From: Microbacterium capsulatum
Lineage (GTDB): Bacteria; Actinomycetota; Actinomycetes; Actinomycetales; Microbacteriaceae
DNA: 64,000 nt
Direction: 5' to 3'
Assembly: GCF_030865425.1 (NCBI RefSeq)
Contig: NZ_JAVFCB010000007.1
Span: 119,674-183,673 of the forward strand
The position numbers and the translations under genes are program-made. Shown here in pieces: positions 8,478-17,046 of this stretch. The notes beneath the pieces are model-generated. The model searched no databases and was not told where the DNA came from. It saw only the letters and a program-made list of their open reading frames with translations. How positions within the stretch are numbered: position 1 is the first letter of the stretch; every line of letters starts with the position of its first letter.

Positions 8478-9551
8478 ATGACCATGGATCCCTCCATCGA
8501 CCCGGTGATCGACCGGGACGACTCGCTTCGACAGGCTCAGGGAGCGGAGGCCGAGGCCCTCGCCGCACGGGCCCCGGAGATGGGCGCGCAGACGTCCGCG
8601 CTCGGGGCACAGGCGCCGCGCAAGCGCCGCTGGACCGAGAAGGTCCCCGTGATCTCGCAGCTGCGTCAGAGCGTCGGGCTGCAGCGCGGCATGCTCATCA
8701 CCGGTCTCGTGATCACCGGCGTGTTCGTGCTCGTCGCGATTTTCGCGCCGTTCATCGCGCCGTACTCCTGGGCGCAGCAGGCCACCGCCTCCGGGGACAA
8801 GTTCGGCACGCAGCTGCCGCCGAACCCGCTGAACATCCTCGGCACCACGGTCAGCGGCTTCGACGTGTTCTCCCGCACGATCTGGGGTGCGCAGACCGCG
8901 CTGCTCGTGATCATCGCGGCGATCATCTGCTCGATCTTCCTGGGCATCGCGCTCGGGTTGCTGTCCGGCTACTTCGGCGGCTGGCTCGACCGGATCCTCG
9001 TCGTCATCGCCGACGCGATCTACGCGTTCCCGTCGCTGCTGCTCGCGATCGTCATGTCGATCGTGATCGGGCACGGCCAGTCCAGCCTCATCAACGGTGT
9101 AATGGCGACCGCGCTGTCGATCACGGTCGTCTTCGTGCCGCAGTACTTCCGGGTCATCCGCGCCGAGGTGGTGCGGGTGCGGGCCGAGCCGTTCGTCGAG
9201 TCGGCGAAGGTGATCGGCGTGCCGACCCGGCGGATCCTGCTCCGGCACGTGCTGCGCAACTCGACGCGGTCCCTCCCCGTCGTGATCACGCTGAACGCCT
9301 CCGAGGCGCTGCTGACCCTGGCCGGCCTCGGCTTCCTCGGCTTCGGCATCGAGGCGACCTCGGCCGCCGAATGGGGTTACGACCTGAACCGCTCGGTGGC
9401 CGACGTCACCAGCGGCATCTGGTGGACCTCGATCTTCCCCGGTCTCGCGATCGTGCTGGTGGTGCTCGGCATCACCCTCGTCGGCGAGAGCCTGAACGAC
9501 CTGAGCGATCCGCGACTGCGCACCCGCCGTCGCGCGGGAGGTGCGGCATGA
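8478..9551 (+). CDS. ABC transporter permease (DppC/OppC family)
   Basis: A 357-residue partner permease. The first 60 residues are hydrophilic and lie before the OppC_N segment (GMLITGLVITGVFVLVAIFA). The core has the family loop (VRVRAEPFVESAKVIGVPTRRI) and a GxGxE-like segment (LGFLGFGIEATSAAEWGYDL). The odd feature is that the N-terminal extension contains a copy of the dispersed repeat CTTCGACAGGCTCAGGGA (8526-8543), read as SLRQAQG. A repeat element has therefore become coding sequence in a region under little constraint. The stop overlaps the start of the ATPase gene (ATGA). Confidence 0.92.
   Translation: MTMDPSIDPVIDRDDSLRQAQGAEAEALAARAPEMGAQTSALGAQAPRKRRWTEKVPVISQLRQSVGLQRGMLITGLVITGVFVLVAIFAPFIAPYSWAQQATASGDKFGTQLPPNPLNILGTTVSGFDVFSRTIWGAQTALLVIIAAIICSIFLGIALGLLSGYFGGWLDRILVVIADAIYAFPSLLLAIVMSIVIGHGQSSLINGVMATALSITVVFVPQYFRVIRAEVVRVRAEPFVESAKVIGVPTRRILLRHVLRNSTRSLPVVITLNASEALLTLAGLGFLGFGIEATSAAEWGYDLNRSVADVTSGIWWTSIFPGLAIVLVVLGITLVGESLNDLSDPRLRTRRRAGGAA
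8526..8543. repeat. dispersed repeat A inside the DppC-like gene
   Basis: CTTCGACAGGCTCAGGGA, same family as 10400-10419, 13011-13034, 37509-37659, 42346-42371 and 53490-53512. It is in frame in the N-terminal linker. Confidence 0.75.
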
Positions 9552-11263
9552 CCAGTGTGATCCCAACCCAGGAGATCGCCGAGATCCGGGGGCTGTCGGT
9601 GCGGTTCGCGACCGACGCCGAGCCCGTCGACGCGATCAAGGGCATCGACATCCAGGCGCATGCGGGCGAGGTGCTCGCGATCGTCGGCGAATCGGGATCC
9701 GGCAAGACCGTCACCGCGAACGCGCTGCTCGGCCTGCTGCCCGAGACCGCGACGATGTCGGGCGCGGTGATCGTGCGCAGCCGCACCGGCGACGAGACCG
9801 ACGTCGTGCACGCCTCGCCCGCGAAGCTGCAGGCGATGCGCGGACGCGACGCGGCCATGGTGTTCCAGGAGCCGTCCACGGCGCTGAACCCCGTCTACAC
9901 CGTGGGCTGGCAGATCGCCGAGGGCCTGCGCGCGCACCACCACGGCGGGAAGCTGTCCAAGAAGGAGGCGAAGGCGAAGGCCGTCGAGATCCTCCGCAAG
10001 GTCGGCATCCCGGATCCGGATCACCGTGTCGACGACTACCCGCACCAGTTCTCCGGCGGGCAGAAGCAGCGCATCGTGATCGCGATGGCGCTCGTGCTGA
10101 ACGCCGGGCTGATCATCGCGGACGAGCCCACGACGGCGCTCGACGTGACCGTGCAGGCCGAGATCCTCGAGCTGCTGCGCGCCTGCCGCGACGAGTTCGG
10201 CGCGACGATCGTGCTCATCACGCACAACATGGGCGTGGTCGCCGACCTCGCCGATCGGGTCGTCGTGATGCTGCGCGGCGACATCGTCGAGCAGGCGCCC
10301 GTGCGCGAGCTGTTCGCGAACCCGCGCGAGGCCTACACCCGCGAGCTGCTCGCGGCGGTCCCGCACGTCGGCCAGGGCAAGTCGGCGCTGGCTTCGATCC
10401 CGGAGCCTGCCGAAGGGACGTCCTCCGCGGCGCCGGCCGGCAGCCTCATCGTCGCGCGGGCGTGCGACATCGGCTACCCGGGCCGATTCGGCCGCGGCGG
10501 AGTCGTCGCGGTCAAGGGCGTGGACTTCCACGTCGGGCCGGGCGAGGTCGTGGGCCTCGTCGGCGAGTCGGGATCGGGCAAGACCACGATCGGGCGTGCG
10601 GTCGTCGGCCTCACCACGGTCGTCGGCGGATCGCTCACCGTGCTCGGGCAGGAGATGAAGGGCGTCAAGCCGCGCCAGCTCGCGCCGCTCCGGCCCGAGA
10701 TCGGGTTCGTGTTCCAGGACCCGGCGACGAGCTTCAACCCGCTGCTGTCGATCGCGGAGTGCATCGCCGAGCCGCTCGTCGTGCACGGCCGCGCCTCGAG
10801 CGTCGCCGCCGCCCGCGCCCGGGTCGACGAGCTGCTCGACGCGGTGCGGCTGCCGACGAACTTCGGCGACCGGTTCCCGCACGAGCTGTCCGGCGGTCAG
10901 CGCCAGCGGGCCTCGCTCGCGCGGGCACTGGCCCTGGATCCGAAGCTGCTCATCGCGGACGAGCCGACGAGCGCGCTCGACGTCTCGGTGCAGGCGAAGG
11001 TGCTCGAACTGTTCGTGCAGCTGCAGGCCGAGCTCGGCTTCGCGTCGCTGTTCATCAGCCACGACCTCGCCGTGATCGACGCCGTGTCGGATCGGATCAT
11101 CGTGCTGCAGCGCGGCACGATCCGCGAGCAGGGCACGACCGCGCAGGTGCTGAACGACCCGCGGGATCCGTACACGAAGGAGCTGCTGGCCGCGCTGCCC
11201 GTGCCGGATCCGGTGGAGCAGGCCGAGCGCCGCGCGCTCTGGCAGGCGGTGCGGCGGAGCTGA
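9548..11263 (+). CDS. ABC transporter ATP-binding protein, fused DppD-DppF type
   Basis: A 571-residue protein with two complete nucleotide-binding domains in tandem that power the importer. Domain 1 has Walker A GESGSGKT near residue 50, signature FSGGQKQRI and Walker [13 protein letters not shown]. Domain 2 has [18 protein letters not shown] and [12 protein letters not shown]. The start is ATG 9548, overlapping the permease stop by four bases; an upstream in-frame extension into the permease gene is discounted. The linker between the domains carries a diverged copy of dispersed repeat A (10400-10419), translated as PEPAEGTSS. The short linker and two OppF-like C-terminal extensions are normal for fused peptide-importer ATPases. 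Confidence 0.93.
   Translation: MTSVIPTQEIAEIRGLSVRFATDAEPVDAIKGIDIQAHAGEVLAIVGESGSGKTVTANALLGLLPETATMSGAVIVRSRTGDETDVVHASPAKLQAMRGRDAAMVFQEPSTALNPVYTVGWQIAEGLRAHHHGGKLSKKEAKAKAVEILRKVGIPDPDHRVDDYPHQFSGGQKQRIVIAMALVLNAGLIIADEPTTALDVTVQAEILELLRACRDEFGATIVLITHNMGVVADLADRVVVMLRGDIVEQAPVRELFANPREAYTRELLAAVPHVGQGKSALASIPEPAEGTSSAAPAGSLIVARACDIGYPGRFGRGGVVAVKGVDFHVGPGEVVGLVGESGSGKTTIGRAVVGLTTVVGGSLTVLGQEMKGVKPRQLAPLRPEIGFVFQDPATSFNPLLSIAECIAEPLVVHGRASSVAAARARVDELLDAVRLPTNFGDRFPHELSGGQRQRASLARALALDPKLLIADEPTSALDVSVQAKVLELFVQLQAELGFASLFISHDLAVIDAVSDRIIVLQRGTIREQGTTAQVLNDPRDPYTKELLAALPVPDPVEQAERRALWQAVRRS
10400..10419. repeat. dispersed repeat A (diverged) in the interdomain linker
   Basis: CCGGAGCCTGCCGAAGGGAC resembles the complement strand of repeat A (consensus CCTGAGCCTGTCGAAGGG). 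It lies exactly between the two ATPase domains. Confidence 0.55.
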
Positions 11264-11300
11264 CCCCGCGCAGGCTCGTCGAGCGCCCTTCGTCTCGTGG

Positions 11301-11421
11301 AGATGGAAAACGCCGCTGCAGTGTGGTCTGCAGCGGCGTTTTCCATCTCTGTCGTCGGCTCTTGACGCCGCGCAGATGGAATTCGTCGCTCCCGGCGCGC
11401 TTGCAGCGACGTTTTCCATCT
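11301..11421. repeat. two consecutive inverted repeats with common tips (IR2a, IR2b)
   Basis: IR2a: 11301-11321 pairs perfectly over 21 bp with 11328-11348, beginning AGATGGAAAACGCC. IR2b: 11374-11390 pairs with 11405-11421 at 15 of 17 positions and has the same AGATGGAA tips. They lie between convergent genes and can act as a bidirectional terminator for the importer operon and the minus-strand gene. Confidence 0.8.
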
Positions 11422-11461
11422 CCGAGTGACCGGATCCCCCGCGCGCCGGGGGACGGGGCCG

Positions 11462-12667
11462 TCAGTGCGAGAACAGCGCCCCGATGACGCCTCCGAAGAA
11501 GTTGCCGAACACCCACACGATCACGACGACCCCGAAGATCAGCGCGCCCCAGGAGAAACTCCGTTTGAGTCGCCGTCCCGGCGCGGCCACGCCCGGCGGG
11601 GGAGCCCACCGCGACGCGCCGGGCATCGGCGTCGGCGCGGCCACGCCGGCGGGAAGGAAGCCCGGCGGCGCGACCGGCACGCCCGGCGCCCCCGGAGCCG
11701 AGGCCGCCGCTCCCGAAGCGACCCCCGAGGCGGCGAGCCGCTCGTCCCGCCACCGCGCCCATTGCGCGAGCTTGTCGATCACCGCGCCGACGGTCGCGAA
11801 CATCCGCGCCCACACGGCCGGATCCACGGTCGACACCTCCTGCCGCTGCGCGTACAGGAACAGCCAGTCGTCGACGATCTCGACGTCGAACGCCGCCGCG
11901 TGGTCGAGGAACCGGGCCATGATGTCGGGCGTGAACAGGTACAGGGCGTCGCGCTCGTAGCCGACCGGGCAGTACAGCGCGAAGCGGCGGTCGAAGTCGC
12001 CCTCGAGCGACAGCCGCTGATGCCTGTCGTAGCGCGCGGGGAGGTTCGACCCGAGGAAGCCGTTGTTCGCGAGCGAGTCGAGCACGATGTTCGGCAGCGG
12101 CACGTCGAGCCTGATCGCGATGTAGCCCCATTCGTGCGTCTGGGCTTCCTTCCCGGATCCGGTCGTGTACTGGTAGTTCGCGAACTCGACGAAGCGCGGC
12201 GCGGTGCCGCGGACGAGGCTCTTCGCGATCCGTCCCCGTCCGAGGTCGAAGATCATGCCGGGCAGGGGCGGATCCTTCACCTCCGGCACGTACGTCATGC
12301 CGTTCGCGGCGGCGAAGGTCGCCAGTCGGTACTGCCGGATGCCCTGCCGGTGCCGCAGCACGACCAGCAGCGCGATCACGCCGCCCACCGCGAGGATGAG
12401 CAGGACCGGCACGAATGCGCTCAGCCCGAAGCTGCTCCCGCCACCGGCCGACACGATGACGCCCACCATCACCACGGCGACGATCAGGAACATGACGCCG
12501 ACGAAGGCGAAGACGAGCACGGCGCCGACGGTCTTGGCGACATCGCCCCACGTCCGGGTCGTCCTCACGGAACGCCGGTACGCCGCCAGTGCCGCCGGAT
12601 CGACGGGATCCGTCAGCGGCCGGGCGTCGAACGGGAAGGCCCGTGTGGGCGATTGAGGTGTGTCCAC
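11462..12667 (-). CDS. membrane protein of unknown function
   Basis: A 401-residue protein. Two transmembrane segments lie near residues 45-100 (VGAVLVFAFVGVMFLIVAVV and FVPVLLILAVGGVIALLVVL). A soluble domain of about 220 residues follows, then a Pro/Ala/Gly-rich linker and a last segment (FSWGALIFGVVVIVWVFGNFF) at the C-terminus. The soluble domain resembles the uncharacterised DUF3137-like plan (membrane hairpin, then FANYQYTTGSGKEAQTHEWG), but I cannot assign a family firmly. The GTG start at 12667 is uncertain because GAGGAG stands only one base before it. The frame stays open upstream through a dispersed repeat, which argues against a longer protein. No operon partner. Confidence 0.6.
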   Translation of the reverse strand: MDTPQSPTRAFPFDARPLTDPVDPAALAAYRRSVRTTRTWGDVAKTVGAVLVFAFVGVMFLIVAVVMVGVIVSAGGGSSFGLSAFVPVLLILAVGGVIALLVVLRHRQGIRQYRLATFAAANGMTYVPEVKDPPLPGMIFDLGRGRIAKSLVRGTAPRFVEFANYQYTTGSGKEAQTHEWGYIAIRLDVPLPNIVLDSLANNGFLGSNLPARYDRHQRLSLEGDFDRRFALYCPVGYERDALYLFTPDIMARFLDHAAAFDVEIVDDWLFLYAQRQEVSTVDPAVWARMFATVGAVIDKLAQWARWRDERLAASGVASGAAASAPGAPGVPVAPPGFLPAGVAAPTPMPGASRWAPPPGVAAPGRRLKRSFSWGALIFGVVVIVWVFGNFFGGVIGALFSH

Positions 12668-12690
12668 GCTCCTCAGAGTCGCACGCCATC

Positions 12691-12719
12691 GGTCGTCGAG
12701 CGAGCGCAGCGGACGAAAC
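12691..12719. repeat. dispersed repeat B copy
   Basis: GTCGTCGAGCGAGCGCAGC followed by GGACGAAAC matches the repeat B pattern found at 54232-54372, 55140-55305 and 63896-63947. It lies in the leader of the minus-strand membrane protein gene. Confidence 0.7.
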
Positions 12720-12789
12720 CCGGCGTCCGGAAGAGACGGCGTCTCGTCTCGGCCGCGCGGATCCGTCGCCTGAGGCGACCGGGATCGGA

Positions 12790-13782
12790 TCAGCGGTTCA
12801 CGTCGTCGGCGTCCCAGGAGAGGTCGGCGCCCTCGGCGATCGGCAGGGCTTCGATCCGCGGATCCGCGCACAGCGCCCGCACGAGCGCGGCGGACCCGCC
12901 GACGACCGTCGAGTCGAAGTCGATCTCGCTGACCAGTATCCAGGCGCGATCCGCCGGCCAGATCAGGCTCGGGTGCTGCGCGGTCGGCGGGAGGCCGTGG
13001 GCCTCGGCACCGGCCCCTGGGCCGGTCGAAGGGTCGCGCCACGGGGCGGAGAGCACCCAGGACGGATCGGCGAACGCGCGCGGCGGCGCCGCGAACAGCA
13101 CGTGGTTGCGCTGCGGCAGCTCGAGGCGCGCTCCTTCGGAGATCTCCCGGGAGAGGATCCCGTCCTGCCAGACCGCCTTCGGATACGGGTTGTTGAACGG
13201 GTCGTGGAAGCTGCGGGCGAGCATCTCCGCGTGCGGACCCGCCGCGGGGTCGTCGTCATCGGCGGCCAGTAACACCCGCGCCGTCGACATGTGACCGCCG
13301 AGCAGCCCGCCCCAGCCCTCCCAGACGCCAGCCACGCCGTCGTCGGGCGTCGTGGTGTGCACGACGAGGTGCTCGGCGACGGGCGCGAGCTCCTCCGGCG
13401 GCAGGTCGCCCTCGATCGGCGCGGTGAACAGACGTCCGTCCGGAGCGCGCCGATGATGCCAGTCCTCGCCCTCGGGCGTCCGCACGATGCGGTTCCATTG
13501 CGCGAGCGGGTGCAGGGTCGTGCCGAACGCCTCGGCCGTCGTCGCCCAGGTCGCCGGCTCGTCGCGCGTCTGCGCCCTGAGCCGCTCGAACCCGTCGTCC
13601 GGCAGTGCACGCCAGGCCTCGGTCGTCACTGCCGGCCCGGACGCGCTGCGCACCGAAGCGCGGTGGAACACCCGCGCATACGCCTCGAACCCGTGCGGCA
13701 CGACCGCGTGCATGCCGTCGGACCAGCCGCCCAGGCGATCCCGGATCCAGCTCCCGACCTCGGTGTCGTCCTGCCAGCGCAT
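12790..13782 (-). CDS. conserved hypothetical protein
   Basis: A 330-residue cytoplasmic protein with no signal peptide or membrane segment; I do not recognise a catalytic motif. It starts MRWQDDTEVGSWIRDRLGGW and ends in a region describing a bound or graded quantity (DRAWILVSEIDFDSTVVGG). The start is well supported: TAGCCT lies six bases before the ATG at 13782, the leaderless arrangement. An internal copy of dispersed repeat A (13011-13034) encodes RDPSTGPGAGAEA and looks like a loop insertion. It lies 22 bases from the stop of the upstream methyltransferase gene and so may be cotranscribed with it. Confidence 0.7.
   Translation of the reverse strand: MRWQDDTEVGSWIRDRLGGWSDGMHAVVPHGFEAYARVFHRASVRSASGPAVTTEAWRALPDDGFERLRAQTRDEPATWATTAEAFGTTLHPLAQWNRIVRTPEGEDWHHRRAPDGRLFTAPIEGDLPPEELAPVAEHLVVHTTTPDDGVAGVWEGWGGLLGGHMSTARVLLAADDDDPAAGPHAEMLARSFHDPFNNPYPKAVWQDGILSREISEGARLELPQRNHVLFAAPPRAFADPSWVLSAPWRDPSTGPGAGAEAHGLPPTAQHPSLIWPADRAWILVSEIDFDSTVVGGSAALVRALCADPRIEALPIAEGADLSWDADDVNR
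13011..13034. repeat. dispersed repeat A inside the hypothetical gene
   Basis: GGCCCCTGGGCCGGTCGAAG and following GGTC match repeat A (CCTGAGCCTGTCGAAGGG) with a few changes. It encodes a Pro/Gly-rich loop. Confidence 0.5.
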
Positions 13783-13804
13783 GCCGTCAGGCTACCCGCG
13801 CCGC

Positions 13805-14641
13805 TCAGTCCTTGATCGCGATGACCGTGAACGTGCAGGGCACGAGGTCGCGCTCCGCGCGCGGCCACTCGAAGTCCTCGCCGACCGGGGTCATCCGCGG
13901 GCTGAACCGCCAGGGCAGGGTCTTGCCCTCGTCCATCCGCACGATCCGCAGGCCCGCTCCGATGAGCGCGTTCACGACCTCGGAGAGGGGGTGCGGCCAC
14001 TCGTACGTGCGGGTGTGCGTGACCGTGCCGTCGCCGACGTAGGTGCCCGGATCGTCCCACGCCTGCGCGGATCCGTCACCGAAGTAGGGGTAGCGCAGCA
14101 CGAGCTCGTCGCGCTCCTCATCGAGGCTGTACACGAGGGGGTGCCCGTCGCGGATGTAGAAGGTGCCGCCGGGACGGAGCAGCCCGGCGATCTGCGTCGC
14201 CCAGCGATCCAGGTCCTTCAGCCACGTGATCGTGCCGATGCTCGTGTAGACGAGGTCGAAGTCGCCGGCCACGGCGGCCCGGGCGTCGAGCACGTCGGTC
14301 TGCACCCAGGTCGCCTCGAGACCCAGGCGGCCGGCGAGGGCCGCCGCCGCGTCGAGGGCGGGCCGGGAGAAGTCGACGCCGGTGACCCGGGCGCCGAGGC
14401 GCGCCAGGGAGAGCGTGTCGGTGCCGATGTGGCACTGCAGGTGGCAGACGTCGAGCCCGTCGAAGCCGTCCGCGAGGAACGGCGCGAGGGCTGCGGCATC
14501 GGCGCGCACGACCTCGGAGAGGTGGGTCGGGTCGTCGTACGCGTCCAGCCCGTACGCCTCGACGTGCAGGGCCGCGCGCTCGTCCCAGTTCTCCCGGTTC
14601 GCCTCGCGCGCCGGCTCCCATCCGATGTCGACCTGGTCCAT
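13805..14641 (-). CDS. class I SAM-dependent methyltransferase
   Basis: A 278-residue methyltransferase. Motif I is degenerate but recognisable (LDVCHLQCHIGTDTLSLARLGARVTGVDFS near residues 65-95, first part HLQCHIGTDT), followed by FDLVYTSIGTITWL and LLRPGGTFYIRD, typical of Methyltransf_11/25 enzymes acting on small molecules. A TAGCGT box lies seven bases before the ATG at 14641, fixing the start. An in-frame extension further upstream runs through a tandem repeat and is rejected. Substrate unknown. Confidence 0.8.
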   Translation of the reverse strand: MDQVDIGWEPAREANRENWDERAALHVEAYGLDAYDDPTHLSEVVRADAAALAPFLADGFDGLDVCHLQCHIGTDTLSLARLGARVTGVDFSRPALDAAAALAGRLGLEATWVQTDVLDARAAVAGDFDLVYTSIGTITWLKDLDRWATQIAGLLRPGGTFYIRDGHPLVYSLDEERDELVLRYPYFGDGSAQAWDDPGTYVGDGTVTHTRTYEWPHPLSEVVNALIGAGLRIVRMDEGKTLPWRFSPRMTPVGEDFEWPRAERDLVPCTFTVIAIKD

Positions 14642-14687
14642 GCCGGCCACGCTACCGATGTTCCCGAGCCGTCGCGCGGGAGCCGGA

Positions 14688-14800
14688 CGTGCGACGCCCG
14701 CCCGACCATGCGACGCCCGCCCGACCGTGCGACGCCTGCACGACCCGTTCGCCGGATCCGTCGTGCATCCGTCGCGCGATCGTGCATCCGTCGCAGGGTC
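14688..14800. repeat. palindromic array of 19-bp units
   Basis: Three tandem 19-bp units (14688-14706, 14707-14725, 14726-14744; CGTGCGACGCCCGCCCGAC and variants) are followed by two units in opposite orientation (14763-14781 and 14782-14800; CGTGCATCCGTCGC core). The array fills the space between the divergent methyltransferase gene and rpsF. Confidence 0.75.
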
Positions 14801-14830
14801 TCCCGCGCCTGTGCCTCCGCGGGATCCTGG

Positions 14831-14860
14831 TTCGCGACGGTCAGGCGGATCCGCTAAGCT
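14831..14860 (+). promoter_or_regulatory. possible rpsF operon promoter
   Basis: TAAGCT (14855-14860) with TTCGCG (14831-14836) 18 bases upstream. The -10 fits the TANNNT pattern, the -35 is weak. A leader of about 90 bases would precede rpsF. Confidence 0.3.
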
Positions 14861-14960
14861 GTGCAGGTTGCCTGGGCGCATCATGCCCCGGCACGTGCAA
14901 CACACCCTCCTGCTTCCGGGAAAGTCCCGGAAGCCGTTCTAGTCCGAAGGAGGTGGGTAA

Positions 14961-15326
14961 GTGACGCACCAGTACGAGCTCATGGTCATTCTGACCCCCG
15001 AGCTGGACGAGCGCCAGGTCGCCCCGAACCTCGACAAGTTCCTGAAGGTCATCACCAACGATGGTGGCTCGATTGACAAGGTCGACATCTGGGGCAAGCG
15101 CCGTTTCGCCTACGAGATCAACAAGAAGACCGAGGGCATCTACGCCGTCGTGAACTTCACCGCGACCAGCGAGGCCACCAACGAACTCGACCGCCAGCTG
15201 AACCTCAGCGAGCTCGTGTTCCGCACCAAGGTGCTGCGTGCCGAGGAAGCGATCGCCCAGGTCGCCGCCGAGGCCAAGCGCGCCGAGGAGAAGGCCGCCC
15301 GCAAGCCCAAGGCCGCGAAGGTCTAA
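14961..15326 (+). CDS. rpsF: 30S ribosomal protein S6
   Basis: A 121-residue ribosomal protein that pairs with S18 on the 30S platform. The opening [18 protein letters not shown] and the segment [20 protein letters not shown] are diagnostic. The C-terminal tail ([16 protein letters not shown]) is Lys/Ala-rich as in many actinobacteria. Translation starts at GTG with a near-perfect AAGGAGG eight bases upstream. It heads the conserved rpsF-ssb-rpsR-rplI cluster; ssb follows after six bases. Confidence 0.98.
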   Translation: MTHQYELMVILTPELDERQVAPNLDKFLKVITNDGGSIDKVDIWGKRRFAYEINKKTEGIYAVVNFTATSEATNELDRQLNLSELVFRTKVLRAEEAIAQVAAEAKRAEEKAARKPKAAKV

Positions 15327-15332
15327 GGCACC

Positions 15333-15836
15333 ATGGCCGGCGAGACCGTCATCACCGTGGTGGGGAACCTCACCGCCGACCCCGAGCTGCGCTACACGCA
15401 GAACGGGCTGCCGGTGGCGAACTTCACCATCGCCTCGACGCCCCGCACGTTCGACCGCCAGGCGAACGAGTGGAAGGACGGCGAAGCGCTGTTCCTCCGC
15501 GCGTCCGTGTGGCGCGAGTTCGCCGAGCACGTGGCGGGTTCCCTGACGAAGGGCATGCGGGTCATCGCATCCGGACGCCTGCGTCAGCGCTCCTACCAGG
15601 ACCGCGACGGCAACAACCGCACCGCGATCGAGCTGGAGGTCGACGAGATCGGCCCCTCGCTGCGTTACGCGACCGCCCAGGTCACCCGTGCCGCCTCGAC
15701 CGGCGGCGGCGGGAGCTTCCAGGGCGGCGGTCGTCCGCAGCAGCAGGTCTCGGAGGAGCCGTGGTCGACGCCCGGCTCTTCGAGCGCCGACGCGTGGAGC
15801 ACTCCCGGCAGCTTCGGCGACGACACGCCTTTTTGA
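15333..15836 (+). CDS. ssb: single-stranded DNA-binding protein
   Basis: A 167-residue OB-fold protein that coats single-stranded DNA in replication and repair. It begins [20 protein letters not shown], with the core region [15 protein letters not shown], then a Gly-rich linker ([15 protein letters not shown]) and the acidic tip GDDTPF, the conserved docking site for SSB partner proteins. Length and order are typical for actinobacterial SSB. Six bases after rpsF, so translationally coupled. Confidence 0.97.
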   Translation: MAGETVITVVGNLTADPELRYTQNGLPVANFTIASTPRTFDRQANEWKDGEALFLRASVWREFAEHVAGSLTKGMRVIASGRLRQRSYQDRDGNNRTAIELEVDEIGPSLRYATAQVTRAASTGGGGSFQGGGRPQQQVSEEPWSTPGSSSADAWSTPGSFGDDTPF

Positions 15837-15929
15837 GGCGGGTCTCCGGTCCCTGAGAGGGGCCCGGCCGGACACAACAAGATTCCGGATCCTCACGGAT
15901 CCGATCATCATTTCTCGTAAGGAAAACTC

Positions 15930-16184
15930 ATGGCTGGAAAGTCGAGCGGCGACCGCCGCAAGCCGCGGAAGGGCGCGAAGAACGCCGCTCCCGCGAAGTC
16001 CATCCGCGTGGGTGTCATCGACTACAAGGACGTCGCGACCCTCCGCAAGTTCATCTCGGAGCGCGGCAAGATCCGCGCCCGTCGTATCACCGGTGTGTCC
16101 GTGCAGGAGCAGCGTCTGATCGCCAAGGCGATCAAGAACGCGCGCGAGATGGCTCTCCTGCCCTACGCCGGCGCCGGCCGCTAA
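15930..16184 (+). CDS. rpsR: 30S ribosomal protein S18
   Basis: An 84-residue protein, partner of S6. It contains the S18 core ([19 protein letters not shown], then [29 protein letters not shown]). No Cys4 zinc motif is present, so this is the zinc-independent form. A 93-base gap separates it from ssb, and TAAGGAAA provides the ribosome-binding site. rplI follows after 11 bases. Confidence 0.98.
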   Translation: MAGKSSGDRRKPRKGAKNAAPAKSIRVGVIDYKDVATLRKFISERGKIRARRITGVSVQEQRLIAKAIKNAREMALLPYAGAGR

Positions 16185-16195
16185 GGAGCACCGAC

Positions 16196-16648
16196 ATGGC
16201 AAAGCTGATTCTCACGAATGAGGTCGCCGGGCTCGGTAGCGCCGGTGACGTGGTCGAGGTCAAGAACGGGTACGCCCGCAACTACCTCGTCCCGCAGGGT
16301 TTCGCCGTCGCGTGGTCGCGCGGTGGCGAGAAGCAGGTCGAGCAGATCCGCGCCGCCCGTCAGGCGCGCGCGATCCACGACCGTGACGACGCCGTGGCGC
16401 TGAAGAACGCGCTCGAGGCCGCCAAGATCCGCCTGGCCGTCAAGGCCGGTGCGGAGGGTCGCCTGTTCGGCTCGGTCAAGACCGCCGATGTCGCCGCCGC
16501 CGTCGAGGCCGCGGGCGTCGGTGCGATCGACAAGCGCAAGGTGCACATCACCTCGCCGATCAAGTCGGTCGGCGAGCACGAGGCCACCGTTCGTCTGCAC
16601 GACGACGTGACCGCCGTGATCACGCTGCAGGTCGTCGCCGCCAAGTAA
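16196..16648 (+). CDS. rplI: 50S ribosomal protein L9
   Basis: A 150-residue protein with the L9 N-terminal domain ([21 protein letters not shown], then [15 protein letters not shown]), a long helix and a C-terminal domain ([16 protein letters not shown]). It is the last gene of the ribosomal/ssb operon, followed by a strong terminator; dnaB comes 2.5 kb later with unrelated genes between, which breaks the usual rplI-dnaB adjacency. Confidence 0.98.
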   Translation: MAKLILTNEVAGLGSAGDVVEVKNGYARNYLVPQGFAVAWSRGGEKQVEQIRAARQARAIHDRDDAVALKNALEAAKIRLAVKAGAEGRLFGSVKTADVAAAVEAAGVGAIDKRKVHITSPIKSVGEHEATVRLHDDVTAVITLQVVAAK

Positions 16649-16663
16649 GGCTGCGCACGCCCT

Positions 16664-16699
16664 GAACGGGGCCGTCTCCTTCGGGAGACGGCCCCGTTC
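16664..16699 (+). terminator. terminator of the rpsF-rplI operon
   Basis: GAACGGGGCCGTCTCC (16664-16679) pairs perfectly with GGAGACGGCCCCGTTC (16684-16699) across a four-base loop. It begins 15 bases after the rplI stop. Confidence 0.85.
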
Positions 16700-16809
16700 G
16701 CATGCGCTTCGTCAACGGAAGGGGCCGCTGGGGAAGGCGCTTCCGGACGCGCATGCGCTGGCCGGCGGGTCGCCACTGGGGACGGCGACCGGTCGGCGAG
16801 AACCGGGCA

Positions 16810-16962
16810 TCAGCTCATGCGAGCCCGGTGGATCAGGGGGCCCGCGTCGGTCGACGCGAGCGGCAGTGCGAGCAGGAACCGAGGCGGTGGCGCGTCGCCG
16901 CGGCTGCCGGCGGTCGTGGCGCCGAGCGCGCCCCGGAGGGCATGCTTCACGGATGCGGGCAT
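16810..16962 (-). CDS. possible 50-residue small protein
   Basis: A short minus-strand frame in the otherwise empty 350-base interval after rplI. ATG at 16962 is preceded by AGGA at a spacing of eight bases. The product starts MPASVKHALRGALGATTAG and has a weakly hydrophobic middle (RFLLALPLAST), with no recognised domain. It lies 84 bases downstream of the secreted-protein gene and could be on its transcript. Only the ribosome-binding site and frame length support it. The rest of 16700-17046 shows nothing I can support. Confidence 0.22.
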   Translation of the reverse strand: MPASVKHALRGALGATTAGSRGDAPPPRFLLALPLASTDAGPLIHRARMS

Positions 16963-17046
16963 GATGATGCTCCTGACATCGAGTCGTTTCGGGTGATCGT
17001 GCGCGATCGCGCGTTATCCGCTGTCGTCGAGGACAGCCCGTCGGAC

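Noticed and set aside
12668..13042. Longer N-terminus for the membrane protein at 11462-12667
   Set aside because: The extension is antisense to the neighbouring gene and reads through dispersed repeat B.
14684..14905. Longer N-terminus for the minus-strand methyltransferase
   Set aside because: The extension is a translated tandem repeat; TAGCGT seven bases before 14641 supports the shorter start.
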